Shown here in pieces: positions 24,946-36,800 of a stretch of DNA of 64,000 nucleotides. How positions within the stretch are numbered: position 1 is the stretch's first letter; each line of letters opens with the position of its first letter. The notes below the pieces were generated by a model. It made no database searches. It was not told where the DNA came from and saw only the letters and a program-made list of their open reading frames with translations. This DNA is from Gossypium raimondii. Its lineage: Eukaryota; Streptophyta; Magnoliopsida; Malvales; Malvaceae. A program made the position numbers and the translations under genes. The stretch lies in contig NC_068575.1 in NCBI RefSeq assembly GCF_025698545.1, positions 59,963,980-60,027,979 on the forward strand. Direction: 5' to 3'.

Positions 24946-25602
24946 CTAATTATAATGGTGACAGGTGATATTCTGACCATCAATAGGCTTATCCTCTTCT
25001 TCCTTCACCACCGCCGAAGCTAGCTCACTACTAACTAGTGACATGACGTCACTTTCCGGCGACTTATTTCCCTTCTCTTTTCCCCTTTTCCTACAAGTCG
25101 TGGCTGGTGGAGTAGCCTGTCCAGCTTCCAGTGGGAAATTCAGTATTGCTTTCTGCCCCCTCATTTTAAATGCTGCACAATCATAAGCCTTGGCAGCATC
25201 GACATCAGTATCGAAAGTACCTAGCCAAACCCGACGTCCCTTCCTGGTCGGGTCTCGGATCTCTGCAGCAAACTTGCCCCATGGCCTTCTCCGCACTCCT
25301 CTGTAATGCCTCCTCTCTTCACAAACCAACACCTTCTGCTCCACTTTCGACCCTGAAATGAACACACTCGGAGATTCCAGCTCAACAACCCCAGGTTTTA
25401 CGTCATAGCTGAAGATTTCAGGGATTCCGCAATTCGGGTCAGATACGGGAGAGTGAGGTTGATAAAGTTCGGGAACCTGGTAATTTTGTAGTTGAGAGAG
25501 GCCAAAATCAAGGCTACTTATAAAAGCATCAGCCGAAGGGAAGTCTCCAAGGAGGTGCTGATGAATGAAATCGAGTGTCGTTGATTCTTCAACGCTGGTC
25601 AT
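24946..25602 (-). CDS. AP2/ERF transcription factor, group IX (ERF5/ERF6-like)
   Basis: Nuclear DNA-binding regulator of ethylene, jasmonate and stress responses; this family binds GCC-box promoters. Intronless, 218 residues. The single AP2 domain is at about 99-157: [20 protein letters not shown], then [19 protein letters not shown] and KAILNFP. It has the Ala and Asp of the ERF (not DREB) subgroup in [10 protein letters not shown]. The N-terminus has an amphipathic acidic motif ([12 protein letters not shown]) typical of group IX activators. The basic stretch CRKRGKEKG after the domain is a likely nuclear signal. The tail ends [10 protein letters not shown]. The next gene rightward is another group IX ERF, matching the Arabidopsis arrangement in which ERF5 and ERF6 neighbour ERF2 and ERF1A. 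Exact orthology is not proven. Confidence 0.9.
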   Translation of the reverse strand: MTSVEESTTLDFIHQHLLGDFPSADAFISSLDFGLSQLQNYQVPELYQPHSPVSDPNCGIPEIFSYDVKPGVVELESPSVFISGSKVEQKVLVCEERRHYRGVRRRPWGKFAAEIRDPTRKGRRVWLGTFDTDVDAAKAYDCAAFKMRGQKAILNFPLEAGQATPPATTCRKRGKEKGNKSPESDVMSLVSSELASAVVKEEEDKPIDGQNITCHHYN

Positions 25603-25707
25603 TTCCTTGAAAACTTTTTCAAGAATTAATAAATGGAAGCGGCACTGGGTTAGAATATAATATATTTATATACAGGAAAATTGGAAAGAAAATATTCAAA
25701 ATTCTTT

Positions 25708-26272
25708 GGGAAAACTACACCTAAGGTCATTAAAGTATTAGTAAGTTTACGTTTTGATCACTTAACTTTAAAAAATTATAAAATAGTCACTAAACTATTT
25801 AAAAGTTTTCATTTAAGTTAGTAAACTATTCAAATATTTTTATTTAAGTCACTAAACTATTAAGTGTTTTTGAACAGTCCGGCTATCAAGCTTCAAGTAA
25901 AGTTACGATTTGACAATCAATATGGTAGATCAATACCCATCAATGAATAAACGACCATACTTTAAGTCCAAGTTGATTTAACGGTCAGTATTAGAAATCA
26001 GAGAAGAAAGTTATTTAGATTTTAGTTCGTAGATTGATGACATTCAAAGCTATTTCATGAAGAAAAAATGAATTGTAAAAGAGAACGAGAAGATGAGCTT
26101 TTGATTGTTGCATGGAGTGTGGGCAAAGAAGGCCATACAATTGTGATTTTAATAGCCCAGTGATTTAAATGAAAATATCGAATTGTTTAGTAATCAGTTT
26201 TTAACTTTTTAAAGTTCAGTTATCAAAATATAAACATACTAATATTCTAGTGACCTAAGGTGTAGTTTACCC
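25708..26272. mobile_element. MITE, long-TIR AT-rich family, copy 3 (best preserved)
   Basis: 565 bases, no coding capacity. The left end GGGAAAACTACACCTAAGGT and the right end in reverse, GGGTAAACTACACCTTAGGT, are near-identical. Similarity continues inward for about 60 bases (CACTAA...TATTAGTA.GTTTA). Flanking 9-mers AAATTCTTT and AAAAAGTTT agree at 6 of 9 positions, suggestive of a worn 9-bp Mutator-type duplication. It sits about 100 bases upstream of the minus-strand ERF start codon, so it lies in that gene's promoter. Confidence 0.7.
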
Positions 26273-27907
26273 AAAAAGTTTCCACGCTTGCAATGACTCT
26301 GGAACTAAACACAGCGTGGGTCTCACCTGAAATTTATTGTTGTTTTTGTTTTACCCAGTGTTTGGAGAGAAAGAGAGGATATTTGTGCACACGGGCTTTG
26401 GTTTCTTTTCACACAAAGTTGTGTGCTGGAAATTGGATGATCTTATCCTAGGCAAATTAATTATAAAATAATAAAAAATGGGGGACCCCTTTAAAGGCGA
26501 GTTCCAAGTTGGTACTAGGCAAAAAAAGATGGTTCATGTTTGTATCTTTGTGTGTTGGGGGACCTTCCAACTTGTGTGAGGCAATGCATCCGTAGCTGTG
26601 GTGTGAGCATAAAGGGGGGATGTATTGGGGGGTTAACAGTGGCGACAAATTTGGAGACAAAGAACAGTGTGCAACTGGATTACTTGGGAGCCTGGAGGGC
26701 TCCACTGGCAACTAACTCTCGTAAAGGTTCTTGTCATTTTATTTGACAGCTTCATCATTAAAATGACCAGTTGCAAAGCAATGTGATTCTCTAGGTTTTA
26801 TTATTGCTGCTTCATCCCAAACTTGCAAATAAGTTATGGTAATTGTATAAATCATTGAGTGCTTAAGATTTGACCTTCGACGTGAGTGTATAACGGTTAT
26901 TTGTTCTCGTAGTGATGAATTAAAGTTGCCTCTTTGTGTCGGTAACTAAACTATGAGCTTCAATGCTCAAAGACCACAAAGCGAAATATAACCCATGAGT
27001 ATAGGCAAAAAAAAAAAAAAAAATGTCTTTTTAGGAAACAGTTCGTGACTCAAGTAAGATTTTTTTAACCCGAGTCTAACCTGAATATGTAAAAAAAAAA
27101 ATTTATTTTTTACTGTTTTGCTACTATTTTTCTCACTTTTTACTATTATTTCACTATTATATTATTAACATTTTATTATTATTATTTGAATATTGTATAA
27201 CCTTTATTTTATTATTAATTTTGCTACTATTTTAGAAACATTAGCTTGTTAAGTTACACATGTATTATTGTTATCTAAGTATAAATATTTTTAAAATTTT
27301 ATTTTCAATCATAGAAATATTTATTTTAATATTTTTAGTGTTTGATGTAATATATTTTTTTAAAAATATATAAATAATATAAAAGATTTAATACGATCGA
27401 ACTCAAATTTTAGTATTTTTATTTAGGCCGAACTTGAGTAAAATTTTAAATTCATTTTTCATGCCGAATCGAGCCCAAACCTATTAAACGAGTTTAAAAT
27501 TTTATCAAGACTCAACTCGAACTTAACTCGACCCGAACATGAAGAGGTATACGTATCCGTACCTACAAGAAGATAAAAACCAAGGTGTATCCGGTCCTAA
27601 ATGCAGAGTGATATCATTCCCCAATCCATTAACCATTACAAACTAAATTTCTCTCATCCAATCCAGTATCCCTCACGTGTCACATGAATTAATGCCCCTT
27701 CACTCCCAATTTGCCCACTTGCATACTTTTACAAATTTCATAATCATTTTATTATTATATTTAAGTAAATCATAAAATTATGATTAATTTTAATAATAAA
27801 TTAAAATCTAATATCACTAAAATATTATGAATAATTTTAGATGATGTTTATACATAGTTATTAAATTAGATGATGTTATTTCAAAGCTACTTGCATACAT
27901 CATATAT
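26273..27907. other. Intergenic spacer
   Basis: No gene. Poly-A run at about 27007-27023. Segments near 27420-27550 (ACTCAACTCGAACTTAACTC) look like another worn transposon, but no ends could be fixed. Confidence 0.4.
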
Positions 27908-27915
27908 GTGTTTAT

Positions 27916-28568
27916 TAGAGGTGATCATGGGTAGGGCAGCCCGGCCAGGTCTAACGGCCCGCCCGAAATATGGGAGGGTTCGGGTAAAAATATAGGCCCG
28001 AAATATGAGTTTGGGTAAAAAATAAGGCCCGTTTAGAAAACGGGCCGGGCCTCGGGCAAAACTTTTTTTCCTTGGCCCGACCCGAATATATAATAAATAT
28101 ATATTTTTATTTTTAAAATACATTTCCCATTTCCCCATTTCCCATTAGACATTTAGTATTTATATAATAAATATATTTTTTATTTTAAAGTATTTTTAAA
28201 ATACTTTTTTATTTTTAAAATACATTTCCGAATATAATAAATTGGTTGCAAAAAGGACGATGAGGATGATGTTTCTTTGGTTGCTTTTTAGGATACTTCC
28301 TTTATAATTGTTGAAAATTTAATTTAGCTTACAATTTATATTTTGTTATAAAATTAAATATGTTAATCGGTTAATGTATGGATATTCTGGTTGGTTGATT
28401 ATATTTTGCAGGTTTTTTATACAATTTTGGTGTTTACTAAAAAAAAAAGGGCCAGGCTCGGGCTTAGGAATTTTTTCCCTGACCGGGCCTGGACAAAATT
28501 TTAGGCCCATATTTCGGGTCGAGTCCGGGCCAAAAAGTTTTTCTGGGCCCGGCCCATGATCACCTCTA
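27916..28568. mobile_element. Non-autonomous hAT-like element, copy B, with perfect 8-bp duplication
   Basis: 653 bases. Ends are TAGAGGTGATCATGGG and, in reverse, TAGAGGTGATCATGGGCC. Both are flanked by GTGTTTAT (27908-27915 and 28569-28576), a perfect 8-bp target duplication. Eight-base duplications plus a TAGAGGTG-type terminus fit the hAT superfamily. The ends are rich in GGGCC blocks and the middle is A/T-rich. A short middle segment (about 28245-28300, GACGATGAGGATGATG) is less A/T-rich and may be a remnant of parent-element coding DNA. No transposase frame. Confidence 0.85.
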
Positions 28569-28953
28569 GTGTTTATACATGGATATTAAATTATATGATG
28601 TTATTTTTATTGAGTGACATCGATTGATGAGAATATAAATATTAGAGTTAAATTTTTTTATATTGAACTTTTTTTTCTCGTTCAAAACATTTTTCACAAT
28701 TTTTACACTTATCATAATTGTAATTATATTTTAATTAGATGACATTAAAATTAAATATATTAATCTCTAAAATATTCCCAATTTTTAGTTACCAATTAAT
28801 TAATCTCACTTTATTTTTTTCCTTCTATAAATATCCCCCTCTCTCTTTCTAAATTAAGTCCCTTATTAGTTTCTTTCTTTTCGTATTTGGTGTTCTTTGC
28901 TTACAAATTTGGTATTGGATCGAAGCCAAATCTCAAATCGTAAATTGCATAGA

Positions 28954-29637
28954 ATGAACGAGATTAGTCTGTGTGAGTATAGCTTTTCTCATCAATATCC
29001 TCGAAGTCCAAGCTTTACTTGTCTTAACTCTTGCCTGACGGAACGATGGGGCGATTTGCCCTTGAAAGTCGATGACTCTGAGGACATGCTTATATACAAC
29101 TCCCTTCACGAAGCTCTTAATTTTGGATGGTCTCCTTCCGATTCAACGCTGCCAACTGCCATTAAAGACGAGCCTGAGGTGTTGACACCAGTAATCAAAG
29201 TGAACTCCATCGGGTCGACTCAACCCGTAGCTGCTGCAACAACTCAAATGTTATTCGGAACTGCTTTCATGGGAATAAGCAGTGAAAACGAAACCGCCTT
29301 TTTTATGGGAAAACAAGAAAAGTGCTTTAGGAATGGGAATCAAAGAGTAGCTAAGGGGAGGCATTACAGAGGAGTAAGGCAAAGGCCGTGGGGGAAATTC
29401 GCGGCGGAGATAAGAGACTCAGCTAGGAACGGGGCAAGAGTTTGGCTAGGCACGTACGAGACCGCCGAGGAAGCTGCTTTGGCTTATGACCGAGCGGCTT
29501 TTAAAATGCGTGGTTCCAGGGCTTTGCTTAATTTCCCGCACAGGTCACGGCTAAGCGTCGGGAAAATGAGCCTTCTTCGTATAATACACCTTCGCCTAAG
29601 AGACAGAAAAGTTTGGTTACTAAACAAACCGAGTTAG
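28954..29637 (+). CDS. AP2/ERF transcription factor, group IX (ERF1A/ERF2-like), with frameshifted tail
   Basis: Intronless, 227 residues as it stands. The start is ATG 28954; the frame is open further up, but only from a TTG. The N-terminus has [20 protein letters not shown] and ALNFGWSPS, the hallmark of ERF1A/ERF2-type factors. The AP2 domain is at about 137-195 ([46 protein letters not shown]) and looks complete. After NFPHR the frame changes: the protein ends in an unrelated tail ([17 protein letters not shown]...). The expected tail is still readable in another frame to a stop at 29720: [18 protein letters not shown] and VFQLGHQMGLMPLGEQLLVN. A deletion of about ten codons, not a multiple of three, explains both the missing linker and the shift. 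It may be a truncated activator or a young pseudogene. Confidence 0.85.
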   Translation: MNEISLCEYSFSHQYPRSPSFTCLNSCLTERWGDLPLKVDDSEDMLIYNSLHEALNFGWSPSDSTLPTAIKDEPEVLTPVIKVNSIGSTQPVAAATTQMLFGTAFMGISSENETAFFMGKQEKCFRNGNQRVAKGRHYRGVRQRPWGKFAAEIRDSARNGARVWLGTYETAEEAALAYDRAAFKMRGSRALLNFPHRSRLSVGKMSLLRIIHLRLRDRKVWLLNKPS

Positions 29638-29720
29638 AGAGAGACATGGAGTTGACTGTGTTTCAATTGGGACATCAAATGGGCCTAATGCCACTTGGAG
29701 AACAGTTATTGGTGAATTAA

Positions 29721-31054
29721 AATTTCTTATCTTTTATCTGTTGATCTGCTGTACGTACTAAGAGCATGAAAAGTAGTAAGAGACAGAACCATTAACTTAT
29801 GAGTGCACTTTTTTTTTTTTTTTTGCCTTTGCTTTTTTTTTCTCTGAGGGGATAAATAAAACCTTTGAACCGAATGTTTTTGATTAAAAAAAATTATTAG
29901 GTGTAATCTCTTATATGAAAAAAAAAATCTATGAAGGGTCACATGCATTTTAGTTTGGGTGGATAAAGTGGAGCATTACTTACCATAATTTACCAAATAA
30001 TAAATAATGGCAATGAGAAGTAAGAAATTGGAGCCACTTAATTAAAACTATAGCTTTGTGCTTTTATCAACAAAAATGCAATAATTACATCACATGAATC
30101 ACAATTTCACACACACAAAATATAATAATTAACCAAAAAATATAATAATTACATATCCCCATCATAAGTTAATTAACCAAAGACAATTTATGGGTTGATG
30201 TAGGAATAAACTTTAGAAAATAAAGAGAGATGTGATAATGTTAGCGATATAGACATGTAGCTTATTATAAGTTACCAAAATTATATGCAAAATTTAACAC
30301 AGATGTTTTCTATTTATTTTAGGGTTGATAAACAAATTGCAAAGATAACATGAAGATCATGTACTTGTCCACCATGTCTGATCTTATAAATATTTTAAAA
30401 TACGATGAATGAGCGATAAAACCGATTTATTTATTGTTATCACTTTTAACTACTAACCAGTGAAGTGATAATACTATGTAAGAAATGTGTTTTCCGTTAC
30501 TATAGGGATGTAAAAAAGAAGAAGTTCAATTACGTTAACAAAAATGCTTTTATAGATATTTAGATGTCGGCTTTAAACAAAAAATAGAAAAGGTCATTGT
30601 TGTTGAATACATATATGTATAGTTAGAATTTAAATTTTGAAAATGGGAGCCATGTGGGAAGAACAAAACTTTGTAAAAACCCAACGCTTAATTGCAGTCA
30701 ACTATGAAAGGGATTAAATCTGAAAAGAAGAAGAAAAAAAAGAACAAAATTCTGCTCCCAAAAATTCAACCAGAATTTATATATTATATATATAACATCA
30801 TACTTGTTTTGGTCTATCCGCCACGTTAAAGATTAAGAAATAAGAAGACATTTACATGAATCATTTTACTTGCTTTTTTTTTTTTTTTCATATAAAACCA
30901 AAAAGATTGACATATAAATATATAATGATGAATTATTAACGTTCATTACTTCAAGCCCTGCCTTATTTTCCGATATCTTCCTGCGTCAAATGGAGGATTC
31001 CGCCGGACCCAACGACCGGCCATTAGCTATTAAACTAACATATAAAGTATAAAT
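29721..31054. other. Intergenic spacer
   Basis: No gene seen. Includes poly-T and poly-A runs near 29811-29840 and 30873. Confidence 0.4.
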
Positions 31055-31492
31055 TAGAGATGATCATGGGCCAGGCTCAGACAAAATTTTAGGCCCGTTT
31101 TCTAGGCCCGGCCCGAACCGAAATATGGGACTAAAATTTGTCTAAGCCCGGCCCGAAAAATTACTAAGCCCGAGCCCGGTTCAACCCGGCCCATATTTGA
31201 TTAAAAATAAAAAATAAATATATTTAATATATAATTCGGATTAAAAGTCCAAAAAATATATATATTTAATAAAAGTATATTTGATTAAAAATAAAAATAA
31301 AAATAAATATTAATATATAATTCGGGCCGGACTCGGGCAAAAAAATCTTACCCGAGGCCCGACCCGTTTTTTAAACGGGCTTCATTTTTTTGCCCAAACT
31401 CATATTCCGGGCCTATATTTTTACTCGAACCCTCTTATTTTTTGGGTTGGCCGTCGGGCCGGGCCGGGTAGCCCGACCCATGATCACCTCTA
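31055..31492. mobile_element. Non-autonomous hAT-like element, copy C, with perfect 8-bp duplication
   Basis: 438 bases. Ends are TAGAGATGATCATGGGCC and, in reverse, TAGAGGTGATCATGGGTCGG. Flanks GTATAAAT (31047-31054) and GTATAAAT (31493-31500) are identical. Inner structure is as in copies A and B: GGCCCG-rich subterminal blocks and an A/T-rich core. It is too short for a transposase and would have moved with a helper. Confidence 0.85.
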
Positions 31493-31500
31493 GTATAAAT

Positions 31501-33820
31501 ATTGTTGGTGAAATTTTTTAGATTACACCAATTAATTGAGGGTGTGAAAAGTGTTGTATTTATTTATAAAATTATTTTTTAAAAGTTTTTACTACACTTT
31601 ATAATATACTTCTCAAACTCTTAATCTATTAGTGCATCAAATATTTTCTTCCATATTTATAGGTGAATCTAGGCGGCTAGTAGCCCCCAAATATAAATTT
31701 GTTATGTAGGCTCTTTAAGGGTTTTAAAATTTTAAATTAATAAAGATAAAATTACACTTTGACCCTCTAAAATTATAAAATTTAATTTAATCCTTTAAAA
31801 TTATAAAGATATAGACTATAAAAATTAAAATTTCATTCGCCCTGCCTATATTATTTGGTATAAGGGTAAGTATTTGGTACATTGACGGTGTACATTTTTA
31901 TTCTATAAACAGTCTTAAAATTTTGACATGTGCCATTTTTAAAAATTTTATTATACCTTATCGGACATTTATTAACTTTCGACCCTAATTTCCACTAACA
32001 ATATACTAAATAATTTCCTTAATATAATATTTTTGTTAAATTAAATTTTTTCACTTTTAACAGTGCATTTTAAAAAACAATTTTAAAAAATAGAAGGAAA
32101 GACTTTTTTTTTCCACCAAACGTCAACGCTAACCAAATGGAATTATAGTTGGATATAAATATCTTTATCATATATTGAATATTTTCGTAAAGGAACTGCC
32201 TATATTAAGTTTTAAGCAAATAATAAAAAAAGGAAAATTTAACATTAATATGATGTACCAAAATCAAATACAGAAAAGACAAAAGGATTGTTTCATTGTT
32301 ATCATTAATATTTGATGGGTAACTAAAAAATATATAATCCCAGAATTCATTTGGTGGGTTAGGGAGCACTGCAATCTTTTTTATTACTGCTCTCTGCCTA
32401 ACCCGCCCAAGGGGCAGGACAAGATCCCATCAAAGTACCTAAATGCATCCGACATAAAATCTCCTTTAATTATATGTATTTTTACAAGTGAAAATTAAGC
32501 AAAATATGAAAGGAATAAACTAAGATCCACCATGGTTTCACACGTATCTCAAGCTTAAAGCCTTGCACAACTAACTTTGATTTGTCCTTTCCTAACATTT
32601 CATAATTGATCTCTCTTTGTACCCCACAAATCACAAATTTGTATAGAAAAGTTGAAGCCAATGAAAGCTGCCTTCCACAGTCTCCTTTGCATATAATTTT
32701 ACTATTGACTTTGAAACTGCTAAGAGCTCATCATACTTTAGAAGTACCTTTGGATCAGTTAGTAAAATCCTTCTCTTCCGGTTAATAAGTAATCACGGCA
32801 GATTCAAGAAAAGTTTGCAATTTTTTTTTCAAAATTGGATTTGATGTATTTTGGATTTTATCTTATACGGTTGCTATGGTTTATCTTGTACTAATTATAT
32901 TTTTGTATAATTTATTTTGTACAGTTTCGATTGAACCAATTGGTGTACACCATTCTGGTAAATTCCAATCGCACTAGCTGTGCATGAATAATATTAAAAA
33001 TATAAAACTTTTAACTGTTTACTATTAGACTAAAGACTTAATTGGGATATATTAATTAATGAAAGAATTATTACAGCGAAAAGCCGAGTTTAATTTTTTT
33101 TGGGGTCATGCTTTCACATTTAAAATATAAAAATTAAAATATACTAAAAAATTCACTTACCTTCTTCGGTTTCTTTTATTGAAAAAATTCTCTCACTCTT
33201 CAATTTCTTTTTCTTATTAATTTTGAATCTATTAAAGAGTATTTTATATACATATATTAAATATTTTTAAAAATATTGATAAATTCAAAATAATACTCCA
33301 AAATAAATGATATCAATACCATCTCTAATAATAAAAATGATGTATTTAAGATGTGATAGTAACTGCCTTGTTCTCGTCTCATTTCATTTTACTACACTCA
33401 AATATATATATATATATATATGTATGTATATTTATCATCTTAATTCAAGATTTCAAGAATTTAATACTAACATGATTGAAATTGAAGAAAGCCTTTTCTA
33501 TGGCTTCCATGAAAAAAAAATCAAAAGTGAGAAAATATGGCCGAGAAATGAAAAAACACTAACACTGCCACCAATCAAGCAATATAATTCGTACAGGCTA
33601 AATTGTAGAATTTGATTCATCTGGAATATATTCCTGTAACTATGTAATCTATGATTTGTTTTTCGGATTTTAGTTTCAATCTCCGTCATTCTTAGTTGGC
33701 AGTAGTGTTGCAGCAGCGGCAAAGTCGAAATTTCAGATCTGTCTACCGGTTGTAATGATTAGCTAATCCAGCTCCTGCATTTCATTTCCTCCGTAGGTCC
33801 TACGGCTTTAAATGTTTCCA
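31501..33820. other. Intergenic spacer
   Basis: AT-rich, no gene supported. A (TA)n microsatellite lies at about 33402-33420. The open frame at 33307-33615 lacks any motif. Confidence 0.4.
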
Positions 33821-36800
33821 TCAACAGAACCAAAACTGTTGTCTCAACCTTACGAGCTCTTTTTCAACTTTCCACATACCCTTTCTCTCATCAGGTAACT
33901 CTGAAGTGCAACAATAAATCAATCTCAGGATCGTACGTAAAAATCTTATAGTCGGTGTTGAAGTAGCGGTGAAGCCTTTCTGATCAGTTCGCTGAAAAAC
34001 GAGGTCTGCGATTTTATCTTCCGATTGTAATAAGTCGCAAATCAGGCTCCTCCAGGTCATTTCTGTTGGGTTTAATATGGTAAATGTTTCCATCAACAGG
34101 ATACCAAAACAGTATACATCAGTTTTTTCGGAAACATTTCCAGTTGATTCATACTCTGCATGGAAGATAGTAATAATAGGAATTATAAAAACTTTATCCA
34201 TACTTGAAAACATTATACAGAAATAAACCCAAGAATTTAGATCACCTGGTGCTATATAACCAGGAGTTTCTGCCATTGTAGTGGTTATTGTTGCAGCACT
34301 TCCTTTGTCTAAGACTTTGGAAAAGCTGAAGCCACTTATGCGAGCAACCTGCCACACCCCACTCCAAACCAAAAATGAAAATTGAGTACATATCAACATC
34401 ATATATTCATAAGATGAATCACATAAGCATGCAATGCAATAGACAGTTTAAGTTACCATATCCTCATCTAGCAAGACATTGGTGGGGTTTAAATTGCAGT
34501 GAATGACACGCATAGAATGAAGGTAAGACAAAGCAGATGCCACGTTTATCATTATTTCGAGCCTTTGGTGAAAGTTGAAGATATTCATGCCAGGGTGTAG
34601 ATAGTTTTGGAGAGACCCGTACGGCATGTATTCTACCACCAAGGCTTTGAAATCAATGTCAACGCAACATTTCAGGAGTTTAACAACATTCCGATGACGA
34701 ATACATGACAATGCTTGACAGTGAGCTTCAAAACCTTCTAACCCTCTTTTCTGTAGATCAAAAATCTTTATTGCAACAACGCACTTGTCTTCCAGAGTTC
34801 CTTTGTACACAAAGCTAGATTTCCCCGAGTCAAGCAGGTTTCTTTCACTAAATCCATCTGTTGCTAACATGAGCTCTCGAAACAAAATCCTAGGAGGCAA
34901 TGCCATTTGGGTTACTTCACATTCTTCTATCAATTTGGCATCTCTTAAAAAGCGGGATTTTATCCTACAGAGCTTGCACTGAACTTCTATCATAGTCTTC
35001 CTCTCAGAAAACGACTCTACAGTACAAAACCAAGCAACATTCATGATTGATTTTATGCATCTTGTTTTAGCTGCTATGTCTTCTTGATCATTTTTCAGCA
35101 AAGTGACATCAGTGATTCTGTCCACTGCATTAGGTAATGACTCAAATATCCAGCTCCTCAAATTCATTTCTCCATTAAATGTATTATCTGTAGGCTTCTT
35201 TCCGGTGAATGTTTCCATCAGTAGAATACCGAAGCTGTAGACATCTGTTTTTTCAGATACAATTCCTCTCGATCCATACTCTACAGTTTAGTACATTGCG
35301 TCAATAACAATTGGCTTTCAAAATACAAACCACAGAGAAATCACACACATGAATCAAATTTCAGATATAACATTAGTACCTGGTGCCATGTACCCAATAG
35401 TGGCCATGGTCCCTGTTTGCACTGCAGCATCTCTGCCATCTAGGAGTTTGGCAATGCTGAAATCACTTACACGAGCAACCATGTCTTCATCCAGCAGGAC
35501 ATTGCTAGGTTTCAAATCACAGTGAATGATATGTTCTGAATGAAGGTAGCTCATAGCTGATGCAACTTCTATCATTATATCAAGTCTTTGCAAGAGATTC
35601 AAAAAATAATTGTGAGTGTAAAGCCACTTATCCAGGGTTCCATTGGGCATGTATTCCAGCACCAAGGCTCTGAAATTATTATCACTGCAGCTGTTCATTA
35701 GTTTGACAAGATTAGGATGACCAACTTTAGTCAGTAATTCAGATTCAACCTGAAAACTCCTCATTCCTCTCTCTAGAGTCAAATCGAAAACCTTTATGGC
35801 AACGTTCTTCTCCTCTTTCATTGTTCCCTTGTAAACAAAACCAAAACTTCCAGTGCCAAGAAGGTTGCTTTCACTAAATCCATCTGTCGCTAGCACAATT
35901 TCTTGGTACAAAATTGTTCTGTTTGTTGTTAAGAGTGGATCCTCTTCCTTTTCCAGGCAGTGTTTTATGACCCTGTATACTGGTGATAGGAAACAAATTG
36001 ATGCAGTAACCGGCAGCAGAATCATTGTAAGAAGCAAAATAGTCTTCGGCAATCTTTTACCAGTCGATTTAGTCCTGCAATGCCGAACTTGCAATCGTGC
36101 TGCACCGCAAAGTGCATTGTTCATCAAATATGATTGGGCTCTGAAGTTAGCAAAGGATCCCGCACCGGGTATCTCCCCTTCGAGTTGATTAAAAGACACA
36201 TTAAAATATATAAGGTAATGGAGTTTTTCCAAGGATTTTGGAATAACGCCGGACAAGTTGTTACGAGAGAGATCCAAGAATTCCAAGGCCACAGCCAAAC
36301 CAAGGAATTCTGGAATGGGACCATGCAATCTATTTACTGCAAAAGAGAGGTAAACTAGATTTTTCAGTTTCTCAATACTGACTGGGATGTGGCCTGATAA
36401 CTGATTATTTGACAAATCAATTTCGACCAAAGCTTTCAGATCTCCAATTCCTGATGGGAGAGACCCCTGTAAAGAATTTGATGACAGGTTTATGGCCAGT
36501 ATATCCACAAGGCTCCACAAGCTGGACGGTATCGTGGAAGTCAATCTATTAGAGCTTATGCTGAGGTTCCTCAGAGCGGTGAGATTACTTAGGCATTCTG
36601 GTATGGATCCAGAGAGCTCATTGCCACCTAAAAACAATTCAAACATCCTTCCCAACAGACAAAGATCATAAGGAATGAATCCTTGTAATTTATTACCTTG
36701 AAGTTGCAAACTTTGCAGGTTTTCCAGATGTCCAATTGTATCTGGAATAACACCTGTCAATGCATTGTTTCCTAGCTTTAAGGAAATCAAGCTGCTTAAG

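Noticed and set aside
28897-28953. Upstream start for the ERF1A/ERF2-like protein
   Set aside because: It would need a TTG start; the first ATG in frame is at 28954 and gives a normal family N-terminus.
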